Source of the DNA: Deferribacter abyssi
GTDB taxonomy: Bacteria > Chrysiogenota > Deferribacteres > Deferribacterales > Deferribacteraceae
Assembly: GCF_049472655.1 (NCBI RefSeq)
Contig: NZ_JAQNCS010000007.1
Location: forward strand, 1-64,000
DNA length: 64,000 nt
Reading direction: 5' to 3'
Shown here in pieces: positions 1-9,544 of this stretch. The translations under genes and the position numbers were made by a program. The notes beneath the pieces are model-generated. The model worked only from the letters and a program-made list of their open reading frames with translations. It was not told the origin of the DNA and searched no databases. Each line of letters begins with the position of its first letter. Position 1 is the stretch's first letter.

Positions 1-163
1 TAACCTTATAGTACAACAGACAATTATGCTAAATGACCACTAAATCTAAAAGCTGAAAAATTAGATTTATAATATTATATTGATTCAGTGATATCAAAAA
101 AAGGTCATTATTTCTGCCAGAAAAAAAGTTTAAAAACTATTAAAATTTTTTAACTAATAACAT

Positions 164-192
164 GTAAGGACAACTACAAGTGTTGTCCTTAC
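164..192. terminator. Perfect 11-bp inverted repeat, likely terminator
   Basis: Arms GTAAGGACAAC (164-174) and GTTGTCCTTAC (182-192) are perfectly complementary around a 7-nt loop. The hairpin lies just past the stop codon of the last gene of the minus-strand operon. The U-run on the minus strand is poor, so intrinsic termination is likely but not certain. I see no gene in 1-213. Confidence 0.55.
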
Positions 193-213
193 ACAAAAAT
201 TTTATTTAAAAAG

Positions 214-1068
214 TTACTCAACAAGCTTTTTAATTTTGCTTATAATATCATCAAAATTAAAGCTGTATATTTCAAAAGTCTGACTCTTAAATGGTATATA
301 AAAGTCACCTTCTTTATCTTTATAAATGTCAAAAGAAAATTCTTTATTTGTTGTTTTTATTCTTAGATAACCAATTTTCTTAGCACTATCTGGAAGTTTA
401 TTATCATCAGCGAATGTGTTTGCTTGCAACTTAGAAATTAACTTTTTTAATTCACCAACTTTTCCTTTCGCCACTCTCTTTCCATTTAAAACAAAAAAAT
501 CTCCATCTTTGTCAATTATTAATCTCTCACGATCAAGCTTTAATTCGTAAGAAAGCAATTCATCATTAAAAGAATAAATAGTCTTATCTTTTATCTGGTT
601 TATCGTAAGTGGCAAATAATTTGTGAAAGATGCATCTACAAGGTATATTTTTTCCCCATCATCAAACTTTACATATTGCAACCTATAAGATTTATCTTTC
701 TTCCCTAAAACTATTCTATATTTTTTCTTTTTACCAACAAGCTCTAAATATTCACCTTTCTCAAAACCATATTGGTTCTTTTCTCCCTTTTCTATTGTGG
801 TAACCACTTCAGTTTTCTCAAGCTTTTCAACCAAATTGTTAATAAAATTTGAGTTAACAGGCCATTCTTCAGGTCTTTCTAAAAACCATTTTTGATTTTC
901 CTTTTTAAGTACAATATCCAAATCATCACTCTTATAATGAATCTTTTCAATATTTATTTTTTTATCAATTAAATACTCTGTTTTAACTTCCTTCCTCTTA
1001 TCAGTTGAAAAATAGAAAACAACCAAAATTAGTGCCAATAACGGTAATAATATATCTTTTTTTCTCAC
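214..1068 (-). CDS. DUF4340-domain membrane-anchored protein
   Basis: 284 aa. One N-terminal membrane segment (about residues 5-20, LLPLLALILVVFYF) is followed by a lysine-rich, beta-rich extracytoplasmic domain. The domain resembles the DUF4340 family, which is typically encoded next to GldG-like ABC transporter subunits, as here. The start is a GTG that overlaps the upstream gldG-like stop (GTGA), so translation is probably coupled. It is the last gene of a minus-strand run that includes an ATPase, a permease and a GldG-like protein. Molecular function is unknown. An envelope or periplasmic role alongside the ABC system is inferred from context. Confidence 0.75.
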   Translation of the reverse strand: MRKKDILLPLLALILVVFYFSTDKRKEVKTEYLIDKKINIEKIHYKSDDLDIVLKKENQKWFLERPEEWPVNSNFINNLVEKLEKTEVVTTIEKGEKNQYGFEKGEYLELVGKKKKYRIVLGKKDKSYRLQYVKFDDGEKIYLVDASFTNYLPLTINQIKDKTIYSFNDELLSYELKLDRERLIIDKDGDFFVLNGKRVAKGKVGELKKLISKLQANTFADDNKLPDSAKKIGYLRIKTTNKEFSFDIYKDKEGDFYIPFKSQTFEIYSFNFDDIISKIKKLVE

Positions 1069-2591
1069 AGTCTAACCCTCCTTTTTCCAAAAATTTTCAT
1101 TACAACAAAACCAATAACAATGATAAAAATTGGAGGGGCAAAAAGTATTAAATATTTTATCAACAAAGCATTCGACGGACTATTTATCATTATTGGATGA
1201 AATTTTACAACTTTACCTCTCAACTCAAGAAGTTCTGGATCAGAGAGTAAAAAATCCACTACATTTTGTATAAGTTTTAAATTATCCCCAGATACCACAT
1301 AATCATCTTTAAACATTTCTCCATCACTAACGAGAATCAGCTTGCCTACCCCTTTATTTCTGAAATTATCTTTGTACTCATTCAACGGTTTTTCAAACTC
1401 ACTAACAAACTTACCCTCTAGAATAAAAGCAAGAGGAATTTTTGAATATTGAAAATCATTCAAACTATACTGTCTATCAAGAGCAACATTGTATGGCTCT
1501 TTTTCGAGTCCTGTTTTATCTGATGAAAACATTATTGGAGTAACTTTCATTTGATTTTTCTTATCTATTTTTATCTCAGTAGGAAATATCATATTTACAG
1601 TAGATACACCCTTTGTAACCAACAATTCTCTATTAAAATTAATAATTTCAGGGAAAAAAGGATACTTAACAGCAGTTGTAACAATAAAACCTCCAGCATT
1701 ACGAGAAACATTTATTAATGTAGCGTTTGCATCAAAAACCAAATTATTGGTCAACTTAATTCCATTTTTATTAAAGAACTTCTCAAATCCAGTTTCCTTT
1801 TTAAAAGCATAACCGGATTGAACTGATCCATCCACTTTATCTACAGCTAAAATTACACTTTTACCTGAAAAAAGAAATTCCTCTATCGGATACACCTCCT
1901 CAGGTTTTAACTCTTCAATAGGAGAAACGAGTATTGCCACATCATACTTTTTATCAATCAATTTACCTTTCTCTATTTTAACACTTTCTACTTTATAGTT
2001 TTTACTTAAAGCTTTAAAAACTGTTCTCATATTCGAATACGGATTTGCACTCTTACCAGCATCAATAATTGCAACATACTTTTCATTTTCACTACTCATT
2101 CTTTTAATCAATGAGGTAAGTTCATATTCAGGTACCCTAACATTTGCAATTACAGGTATCGTTTCAGTCTTATCTTCATAAATAAGAACTGCTCCCATAT
2201 AAATTTTCTTTATCTGAAGACTATCACTTTCAATGGCATTTACCTGAACAGGTGGTATACCATAAAGGTTTGCAGCCTTTTCTACTATTTGTGGAACATC
2301 TTGTATAATATCAATTTTCACTTTATCAGATGCTACCGATTTATATTCATTTAATACATCCAGAAAAAACCTCACAGATGTATTATAAGGGGAAGGAATA
2401 TCATCACTTACAATAACTTTCACATTTAGAGGATTTTTTAATCTAAATAAAGTTTTCTTAGTGGCTTCAGAAACAGTATAAATCTTATTCTCTGTCAAAT
2501 CTATCTTGTAATAATATCTCACAGCAATCAAATTTAAAAAAATTACAATAATAACCACAGAAACAAGATTAATCCATCTTCTAATACTCAT
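1065..2591 (-). CDS. GldG-like ABC transporter auxiliary protein
   Basis: 508 aa. It has an N-terminal membrane segment (about residues 8-27), a long extracytoplasmic region resembling the ABC-type_uncharacterised/GldG domain (early TVSEATKKTL and ending SDPELLELRGK), and a C-terminal membrane segment (about 475-498). GldG-family proteins pair with an ABC-2 permease and a GldA-like ATPase. In Bacteroidetes they serve gliding and secretion, but in other phyla the substrate is unknown. The start ATG follows a GAGGTG ribosome site and lies 11 nt after the permease stop. The neighbours on both sides support one transport complex. Confidence 0.8.
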   Translation of the reverse strand: MSIRRWINLVSVVIIVIFLNLIAVRYYYKIDLTENKIYTVSEATKKTLFRLKNPLNVKVIVSDDIPSPYNTSVRFFLDVLNEYKSVASDKVKIDIIQDVPQIVEKAANLYGIPPVQVNAIESDSLQIKKIYMGAVLIYEDKTETIPVIANVRVPEYELTSLIKRMSSENEKYVAIIDAGKSANPYSNMRTVFKALSKNYKVESVKIEKGKLIDKKYDVAILVSPIEELKPEEVYPIEEFLFSGKSVILAVDKVDGSVQSGYAFKKETGFEKFFNKNGIKLTNNLVFDANATLINVSRNAGGFIVTTAVKYPFFPEIINFNRELLVTKGVSTVNMIFPTEIKIDKKNQMKVTPIMFSSDKTGLEKEPYNVALDRQYSLNDFQYSKIPLAFILEGKFVSEFEKPLNEYKDNFRNKGVGKLILVSDGEMFKDDYVVSGDNLKLIQNVVDFLLSDPELLELRGKVVKFHPIMINSPSNALLIKYLILFAPPIFIIVIGFVVMKIFGKRRVRL

Positions 2592-2602
2592 TTTTCACCT
2601 CT

Positions 2603-3307
2603 CTAATCGAGCCTTGACTCTATAACATCATTTGCAATATGAAGAAAAAAAGCTATCCCACTCAAATAATATATGACATCTTGCAATGTAATAACACCCA
2701 TTGTAAACTTTTTAAAATGTGTCGCTGAAGATAAATATAATGCAATATTTTGATAAAAAGGTGGTAAAAAGATTGCAATTCTTTGAAGTAGATAAAAACA
2801 AAAAATTAAAGAAAACGATACTATAAACGCTACTATTTGATTATAAGTTATTGCAGAAGCAAAAATACCAATGGATACATAAAAAGATGATAACAGAATA
2901 ATACCAATATATGTTGCTATCATCTGTCCTATATCAGGATTACCAATTAGTATCAAAATTACAGGATAAAAAAGTGTCATTCCAATAAAAAATAACACTG
3001 TTATTAAAGATGAAGAAAATTTACCAAATATAAACTGTGAATCTTTAACCGGATTTGTAAGAATAAGCTCAATGGTGCCCTGCTTTTTCTCTTCTGCAAT
3101 ACTTCTCATTGTAATTGCAGGTATAAAAAACATTAATAGAAAAGGTACAACACCTACAAAATCTCTTAACTCAGCTTGCCCAATTAGAAAAAGAGTACTT
3201 GAAAAAAACCATCCTGTAATAATTAAAAAGAAAAAACCGAGAACATAGGCAGTTGGATGAAAAAAAATTTGTTTCAAATCTTTTACAGTTATGGCTCTTA
3301 TTGCCAT
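2603..3307 (-). CDS. ABC-2 type transporter permease (GldF-like)
   Basis: 234 aa from the chosen start. A longer reading frame extends to 3364, but the ATG at 3307 is preceded by GGTGGAGGAG, and the stop of the upstream ATPase lies immediately before it. About six hydrophobic segments are visible. An early amphipathic KDLKQIFFHPTAYV stretch and EEKKQGTIELILTNPV are typical of ABC-2 permeases that work with GldA-like ATPases. It likely forms the membrane pore of the complex with the ATPase at 3309 and the GldG-like protein at 1065. The substrate is unknown. Confidence 0.85.
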   Translation of the reverse strand: MAIRAITVKDLKQIFFHPTAYVLGFFFLIITGWFFSSTLFLIGQAELRDFVGVVPFLLMFFIPAITMRSIAEEKKQGTIELILTNPVKDSQFIFGKFSSSLITVLFFIGMTLFYPVILILIGNPDIGQMIATYIGIILLSSFYVSIGIFASAITYNQIVAFIVSFSLIFCFYLLQRIAIFLPPFYQNIALYLSSATHFKKFTMGVITLQDVIYYLSGIAFFLHIANDVIESRLD

Positions 3308-3308
3308 T

Positions 3309-4196
3309 TTACTCCTCCACCATTGTAAGCTTTCTAAAAGTTGTTTCCAGATCATCATATTCAACTTTAAGTTCTAAAATAAGAATTCCATTATCAAAAC
3401 AATATCTTGAAAGTTCTTTTCTAATATCATCATCTGTTTTTATTTCAAACCTATTAGAACTTACTGCATTTACAACTCCAAACCTTTCAAAAAACTTCTC
3501 ATTCAAATCCTTGTCAACTTCTAAAACAACCTTTCTATTCTTTCCTTGCAAGTTTTCAATTTTATCATCAGCTACTATTTCACCTTTATTGATAATTATT
3601 ACTCTTTCACAGGTTTGCTCCACTTCTTGCATAATATGTGTGGATAAAATTACAGTTTTTTCTCTACCAAGTTCTTTTATCAAATTTCTAATTTCAACAA
3701 TTTGGTTTGGATCAAGTCCAGTGGTAGGCTCATCAAGAATTAAAATATCTGGATCTCCTAATATCGCCTGAGCAAGCCCTACCCTCTGTTTATACCCTTT
3801 TGACAAAGTATCAATCTTTCTACCTAAAACATCTCCAAGCTTTGTAAGACTTATAACTTTCTTAATTTCTTCTTTACTATTCTCAACCCTCTTTAAACTT
3901 GCAAAAAATTTCAAATAATCGTAAACTGACAAATCATTATAAATTGGATTATTTTCAGGCAAATATCCTATTTTTCTTTTTATACCCATACATCCTATTG
4001 AAACTTTTTCACCACCTACTCTTACTTCACCAGAGGTAGGGCTTAAAAATCCAGTAATTATCTGCATTGTAGTAGTTTTACCAGCGCCATTTGGTCCAAG
4101 AAAACCTACTATTTCACCTTTTTCAACAGTGAAATTTACACCTTTTAAAGCTTTTACTTCACCATAACACTTTTCAAGCTTTACAACTTCTATCAT
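3309..4196 (-). CDS. ABC transporter ATP-binding protein (GldA-like)
   Basis: 295 aa. Walker A GPNGAGKTT is at residues 34-42, the signature LSKGYKQR at about 135, Walker B ILILDEPTTGLDP at about 155, and the switch His in ILSTHIMQEVE. The C-terminal roughly 80 residues form the extension common in ABC-2 exporter ATPases. It energises the permease at 2603. The start ATG is preceded by GGAGGG. A 52-nt gap separates it from the upstream hypF stop with no obvious terminator, so read-through from the trk-hypF genes is possible. Confidence 0.9.
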   Translation of the reverse strand: MIEVVKLEKCYGEVKALKGVNFTVEKGEIVGFLGPNGAGKTTTMQIITGFLSPTSGEVRVGGEKVSIGCMGIKRKIGYLPENNPIYNDLSVYDYLKFFASLKRVENSKEEIKKVISLTKLGDVLGRKIDTLSKGYKQRVGLAQAILGDPDILILDEPTTGLDPNQIVEIRNLIKELGREKTVILSTHIMQEVEQTCERVIIINKGEIVADDKIENLQGKNRKVVLEVDKDLNEKFFERFGVVNAVSSNRFEIKTDDDIRKELSRYCFDNGILILELKVEYDDLETTFRKLTMVEE

Positions 4197-4248
4197 ATTT
4201 CATCCCTCCATTTCCCAGAGAAAAAAGATAATTTCACAAAAAAAAAGT

Positions 4249-6531
4249 TCACCAAAATTTCTCGAAAGTATCAGGTAAATCTAAATTTGTTTTTAAATTA
4301 TAATAATAAACTTGTCCAAGCGAAATACCACCATCATTTGGAGGAACTTTCCTATGAACATATACATTAAAACCTTTATTTTTTAATAAATACATAACCT
4401 TAGAAAGCAATAATAAGTTCTGAAAAACACCACCTGTAAGAACCACTTTATTAACCCCAAAACTCTCTCTAATTTTTTCACATCCTTCTTTTACTAATTC
4501 TGCTATACTATTGTGAAACTTCATAGCAATTACTTCTTTTTCAAGACCAATCAATAAATCCTTGCAAATTCCAGATATTATACCACCAAAATCTATTTCT
4601 TTACCTTTATTAAAACAAAACTGATAACTATTTGTCTCATCTAACCTTTTTTCAGCAAGCGACTCAAGTAAGATAGCAGTATGCCCTTCAAATTCATTTT
4701 CAATACGTCCTGTTAAAATAGATCCTACACCTTCAAATAATCGCCCCATACTCGAAGTTTCAATTGTGTTAATTCCATTTTCTATAGCTTTGATAAAGAA
4801 ATCCAATTCACTTTTTGTCATGCCCCATTTTTTTATGAGCAAATCGTTTGTTTCTTCCAATAAACCGTACTGAATTAAATATGAAAGCATCATTAAAAAC
4901 GGTTTTTTAGAAGTAACATCCCCTATCTGCTTCGCATATTTCAAGTGAAAAACCCTTTCAATCTTACTATTTGTAAAAATAAAAAATTCAGAACCCCAAA
5001 CTTTTTTATCGCATCCAAGCCCAAGTCCATCAAATGAGACCCCAATACAGCTATCCTCAATCCCATTTTCAGCCATACATGAAAAAAAATGTGCAACATG
5101 ATGTTGTAATTTTAAAACTTCTAAATTAAGTTCTTCAGCGTAGATAGAGGAATAATAATTAGGATGAAGATCCCTTATTACCACTTTTACATCAGCATCA
5201 AAAAGATTTTGTAATTTACACACAACATCTTTAAAGAATTCACAACATTTAATATTATCAAGATCTCCAATATATTGGGATGGGAAAATATAATTTTTCT
5301 TACCTAAACTAATGCTGTTTTTCATGTATGCACCTAATCCAAGAACATCTTTGTCAAAGTTGTTTTTCAACATAATTGGATACGGTGCGAAACCTCGCCC
5401 TCTTCTTAAAACATATATATCGTTTTCAACAATAGCTACAACAGAATCATCTACCCTATTATATATAGGTCTATTATGATGTAAAAATCCACCATTCACA
5501 AAAATTAGTGTTTTTTCAGCATCTACTTCATCAATAACTATTGGCTCATCCTTTTGATTCCCACTGGTAGCCACAATAAAATCAGTCTTTGTAAAATGTA
5601 AAATCAATTGATGTAAGGGTGTATATGCTAACATAATACCTATTTTATCATTTATAGGATTAATATATTTTGATAATGGATGATCCTTCCAATTTATTAA
5701 TATTATAGGAGCTTCTGGAGAATTCAAAAATCTATTATACACACATTCACAATTCAGATTGTATTTTTTTAATGTGTCCACATCTTTTATCATCACAGCA
5801 AACGGTTTTTCATTCCTTTTTTTACACTTTCTTAAATAAAGTACAGCATCATTATTTGTTGCATCACAAATCAGATGATACCCTCCCAATCCTTTTACAG
5901 CCAAAAGCTTCCCATCATCTATCCTCTTTGACGCTTCTTTCATAGCATCAACTCCCTTAAAGTTATCCATATAAACATCAGGACCACAAAACAAACAACA
6001 GTTTGGTTGAGCATGAAACCTTCTATTATCAGGCTGACAATATTCCTTTTTACAGTCATCACACATTTCAAAAACTTTCATAGTTGTATTTGCCCTGTCA
6101 TAAGGAATTTTCTCAATTATGGAATATCTTGGACCACAGTTAGTACAGTTTATAAAAGGATAATAAAATCTCCTATCATTTGTATCAAACAGCTCTTTTT
6201 TACAATCATCACAAATTGCTGCATCTGGAGACACAAAAGTAATATCATTTATTTTTTCAGAATGCAAAATTTTAAAATCATGAAAATGCTTTTCTTCAAT
6301 TTCTTCATAGGTTATATCCACAATATGGGATAAAAGAGGCGCTTCTCTTCTTATCTTATTTATAAAAAGCCACAGCAACTCATCCCTATCAACATTTGCC
6401 TCTATTTCTACGCCTTTAGAGGAATTTTTCACACAACCTGAAATCCCAAGCTCATTTGCAAGCCGGTATATAAAAGGTCTAAATCCAACCCCCTGAACAA
6501 TACCTTGAATATTTATATAATATGTTTTCAT
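4249..6531 (-). CDS. hypF: Carbamoyltransferase HypF, [NiFe]-hydrogenase maturation
   Basis: 760 aa, the usual HypF length. The N-terminal acylphosphatase domain carries VQGVGFRPF. Two zinc-finger-like blocks follow (CDDCKKEL...CTNCGP and CDDCKKEYC...CCLFCGP), then a YrdC-like domain and a Kae1-like C-terminal domain with HHVAHFFSC and SFDGLGLGCD. HypF makes a carbamoyl adenylate and passes the carbamoyl group to HypE to build the cyanide ligands of the NiFe site. The start is placed at the ATG that overlaps the trkH stop (ATGA); a TTG at 6540 would add three residues but lacks a ribosome site. No other hyp or hydrogenase gene is in the window. Confidence 0.95.
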   Translation of the reverse strand: MKTYYINIQGIVQGVGFRPFIYRLANELGISGCVKNSSKGVEIEANVDRDELLWLFINKIRREAPLLSHIVDITYEEIEEKHFHDFKILHSEKINDITFVSPDAAICDDCKKELFDTNDRRFYYPFINCTNCGPRYSIIEKIPYDRANTTMKVFEMCDDCKKEYCQPDNRRFHAQPNCCLFCGPDVYMDNFKGVDAMKEASKRIDDGKLLAVKGLGGYHLICDATNNDAVLYLRKCKKRNEKPFAVMIKDVDTLKKYNLNCECVYNRFLNSPEAPIILINWKDHPLSKYINPINDKIGIMLAYTPLHQLILHFTKTDFIVATSGNQKDEPIVIDEVDAEKTLIFVNGGFLHHNRPIYNRVDDSVVAIVENDIYVLRRGRGFAPYPIMLKNNFDKDVLGLGAYMKNSISLGKKNYIFPSQYIGDLDNIKCCEFFKDVVCKLQNLFDADVKVVIRDLHPNYYSSIYAEELNLEVLKLQHHVAHFFSCMAENGIEDSCIGVSFDGLGLGCDKKVWGSEFFIFTNSKIERVFHLKYAKQIGDVTSKKPFLMMLSYLIQYGLLEETNDLLIKKWGMTKSELDFFIKAIENGINTIETSSMGRLFEGVGSILTGRIENEFEGHTAILLESLAEKRLDETNSYQFCFNKGKEIDFGGIISGICKDLLIGLEKEVIAMKFHNSIAELVKEGCEKIRESFGVNKVVLTGGVFQNLLLLSKVMYLLKNKGFNVYVHRKVPPNDGGISLGQVYYYNLKTNLDLPDTFEKFW

Positions 6532-7979
6532 TTTTTCCAAAAATGTGGGGTAAAAATAACAAGAACAGTATAAATCTCAAGCCTTCCTATCATCATAGCA
6601 AAACTTAAAACCCATTTTGAAAAATCAGAAAAAAATGAATAATTTTCAGTGGGACCAATTTTCCCAAACCCTGGACCAATATTCCCCACTGTAGCAAGAG
6701 CAGATGACAAAGAAGTAAGAATGTCTATATCTTCTAAAGATATAATAAGAGCTACTGTAAGCACAATGGCAATATAAAGAAAGAAAAAACCTGAAATTGC
6801 ATACACAATATCTTTTTTTACCACGTTACCGCTAAGTCTTAATGTAAAAATCCCTTTTGGTCGAATAAGATATTTCATTTCAATTATTGCCTGTTTCAAT
6901 AAAGTATAAATTCTAATTATTTTAATTCCACCTCCAGTAGATCCTGAACACCCACCCAGAAACATCAATAAGAAAAGAACTGTGCGAGACATAGCTGGCC
7001 ATTTTTCATAATCATAAGTTGCATATCCAGTTGTAGTTAAGATAGTAGCCGCTTGAAAAGAGCCATATCTTAACCCACTCCAAATATCACTAAAATGATT
7101 TTTTGTTAAATCGTATGTTAATAGAATAGTTGCTGTAATAAAAATAAACAAATAAACTTTCAATTCACTATCTCTAAATACATTTTTAAAATTTCCAGTG
7201 ATTAATTTATAATGAAGAGTAAAGTTGATTCCAGCAAGGACCATAAATATCGTTATAACATAATCTATGTAAGCTGAGTTAAAATATGCAACACTTGTAT
7301 TTTTGGTAGAAAACCCCCCTGTAGCCATTGTTCCAAAAGTATGAGTAAGTGCATCAAAGAAATCCATTCCACCCAAAAGAAGTAAAATTGTCTCTAATAC
7401 AGAAAAACCAACATAGATAAACCACAACAACTTTGCCGTCTCACCAATTCTAGGTGTTATTTTATCTACAGTAGGTCCAGGTGCCTCTGCTTTAATAAGT
7501 TGTAAACCACCGATACCCAAAAGAGGAAGAACAGCCACAGTTAATACTACAATACCCATACCACCGAGCCAGTGTGTCAAAGATCTCCAAAAAAGCATTG
7601 ATTTTGGTAATCCTTCGATATCTGTAAGAATAGATGCTCCTGTAGTGGTAAAACCAGACATGGTTTCAAAAAAAGCATCAGTAAAGGAAGGGATTGCACC
7701 AGAAATATAAAAAGGTATCGCTCCTGTTATAGACACAAGAAACCAACTCACTGAAACCAAAAGAAAACCATCTCTAGTTGATAGAGACTTTTTTATATCT
7801 GTTTTTGTAATAAAAAAAACAATTAAAGATATAAGAATAGTTATTATTATAGTTATATTAAAAGCATAGAAACAATCATACTCTTTAAAATACAACGCCC
7901 ACATTGCAGGAAATAACATAAAAAGAGAAATAACTATTAATAAGATAGAAATAATATTTATAACTGTTTTTAAATGCAT
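6528..7979 (-). CDS. trkH: TrkH family potassium uptake protein, membrane subunit
   Basis: 483 aa, strongly hydrophobic. It has the four pore-loop signatures of the Trk/Ktr/HKT superfamily: GFTTTGAS, GTMATGGFST, LTTTGYAT and ATVGNIGPG. It forms the K+-translocating pore gated by the TrkA protein encoded one base upstream. The downstream hypF start overlaps its stop codon, which suggests coupled translation even though the two functions are unrelated. Confidence 0.95.
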   Translation of the reverse strand: MHLKTVINIISILLIVISLFMLFPAMWALYFKEYDCFYAFNITIIITILISLIVFFITKTDIKKSLSTRDGFLLVSVSWFLVSITGAIPFYISGAIPSFTDAFFETMSGFTTTGASILTDIEGLPKSMLFWRSLTHWLGGMGIVVLTVAVLPLLGIGGLQLIKAEAPGPTVDKITPRIGETAKLLWFIYVGFSVLETILLLLGGMDFFDALTHTFGTMATGGFSTKNTSVAYFNSAYIDYVITIFMVLAGINFTLHYKLITGNFKNVFRDSELKVYLFIFITATILLTYDLTKNHFSDIWSGLRYGSFQAATILTTTGYATYDYEKWPAMSRTVLFLLMFLGGCSGSTGGGIKIIRIYTLLKQAIIEMKYLIRPKGIFTLRLSGNVVKKDIVYAISGFFFLYIAIVLTVALIISLEDIDILTSLSSALATVGNIGPGFGKIGPTENYSFFSDFSKWVLSFAMMIGRLEIYTVLVIFTPHFWKK

Positions 7980-7980
7980 A

Positions 7981-9327
7981 TCAGCTAGATATTAGCTCTT
8001 CTATTTTATCTACAACATTCTTTAATGCAAAAATAATTACATTATCGCCAGCCAAAATTTTAGAATTACCATCAGGTATAAAATTTCTATCTCCTCTATT
8101 TACAGCCACAATAAGTGCTCCTTTTGGCAATTCAATATCTTTTAATAACTTGTTTGATAACAAACTTTCATTTCTTACAGTAACCTCCATAGCCTCAGCT
8201 TTTCCATCAAAAATTGAATAAATTGACTTAACTCTGCCTTTTCTAATAAATTTTAATATTGCATTTACTGAACTAATTTTTGTACTTATAGTTGCATCAA
8301 TTCCCATACCAGATGCAAGTGAAAGATAATTAGATTTATTGACAATAGCAATAGACCTTTTTACTCCAATTTTCTTGGCATATATTGATGTTAAAATATT
8401 TAGTTCTTCACTACCTGTAGCTGAGATAAGCAAATCATAATTACCAATATTTTCTTCTTCATAAACATTCTTATCAGTAATATCAGCATTTATAACAATT
8501 AAATTCTCATATTTTTCACTCAGTTCCTTACATCTATCATAATCCCTATCTAAGATCATTATATTTTTACCTAATTCCAATAAATCCTTTGCAACAAGCT
8601 CTCCTATTCTTCCTCCTCCAACAATAACTATATCTTTAATCCGCTTTCTTTTAATCCCAAGTTTTTTAAAAAACAACTCGAGATTTCTGTCATCGCCAAC
8701 AATATACAAATTATCACCTTTTTTAATTTTTGTTTCACCATAAGGAATCAAAATATCTTCCTCACGTAAGATACCAGCCACAATAAAATTAAATTTATAT
8801 TTCTTTCTCAATTCTATCAAAGACATTCCAATCAAATCAGAATCATCATCAACATAAACATCCCTAAGTTGTATTGTTGTCCCTTCAAATGTAAAAACAT
8901 CGCTAACAGCTCCATGAACAATGCTATTAACAATGTTTTTACTGGCTTCAATCTCAGGATTTACTAAAAAATCAATACCACTACCAGATCTGCTAAAGAA
9001 ATTTTTGACGGAATAATCCAAATTTCTTACCCGAGCTATTTTAAGTGGCACATTAAATTCATTTGCTACAATAAAACACGAAATAATATTTACTTCATCT
9101 GAATCAGTTGCAGAAATAAAAATATCGCAATTTTCTATCCCTGCATCTTGTAAAACATCGATACTGTTTCCAGCACCTCTAATTATAATGCAATCTAAAC
9201 GAGTTGAAGTATATTTCACCTTCTCAGCATTTTTATCAATCAACACTACATTCTTTTTTTCTGATATCAAATGGCTGGCAAGATTGTATCCAACATCACC
9301 AGCACCAACAATTATAACATTTTTCAT
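7981..9327 (-). CDS. trkA: Trk potassium transport regulator TrkA
   Basis: 448 aa. It contains two RCK units, each with a Rossmann NAD-binding motif (GAGDVGYNLA near residue 8 and GGGRIGELVA near 228) and a following TrkA_C domain. It binds NAD(H) at the cytoplasmic face of TrkH and gates K+ flow. The reading frame extends 37 codons upstream, but homologues start at MKNVIIVGAG, so I place the start at 9327. No strong Shine-Dalgarno is visible there. trkH follows after one base. Confidence 0.92.
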   Translation of the reverse strand: MKNVIIVGAGDVGYNLASHLISEKKNVVLIDKNAEKVKYTSTRLDCIIIRGAGNSIDVLQDAGIENCDIFISATDSDEVNIISCFIVANEFNVPLKIARVRNLDYSVKNFFSRSGSGIDFLVNPEIEASKNIVNSIVHGAVSDVFTFEGTTIQLRDVYVDDDSDLIGMSLIELRKKYKFNFIVAGILREEDILIPYGETKIKKGDNLYIVGDDRNLELFFKKLGIKRKRIKDIVIVGGGRIGELVAKDLLELGKNIMILDRDYDRCKELSEKYENLIVINADITDKNVYEEENIGNYDLLISATGSEELNILTSIYAKKIGVKRSIAIVNKSNYLSLASGMGIDATISTKISSVNAILKFIRKGRVKSIYSIFDGKAEAMEVTVRNESLLSNKLLKDIELPKGALIVAVNRGDRNFIPDGNSKILAGDNVIIFALKNVVDKIEELISS

Positions 9328-9497
9328 GCTGACAACTATAATAAAATGAAATAAAAAATCAAACTTTTTTACACCATTGTGATTAGTCACCGTTAAATTT
9401 ATGCAACAATGAGTAATATAGTTACTGTAAAAATTCAATTAATTATTACACAAAATTAGAAGAGATATCTATTGTATGCTTTATTGAATATAGAGAG

Positions 9498-9516
9498 GAG
9501 GGGGATGATCCCCCTC
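9498..9516. terminator. GC hairpin after hflC
   Basis: Stem GAGGGGG (9498-9504) pairs with CCCCCTC (9510-9516) around a 5-nt loop, 29 nt past the hflC stop on the minus strand. The G5/C5 stem stands out in AT-rich sequence. Only a modest U-rich tract follows on the minus strand, so this may be an imperfect intrinsic terminator. Confidence 0.6.
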
Positions 9517-9544
9517 ATATAATGTTATAGTTAACACATTCTTA

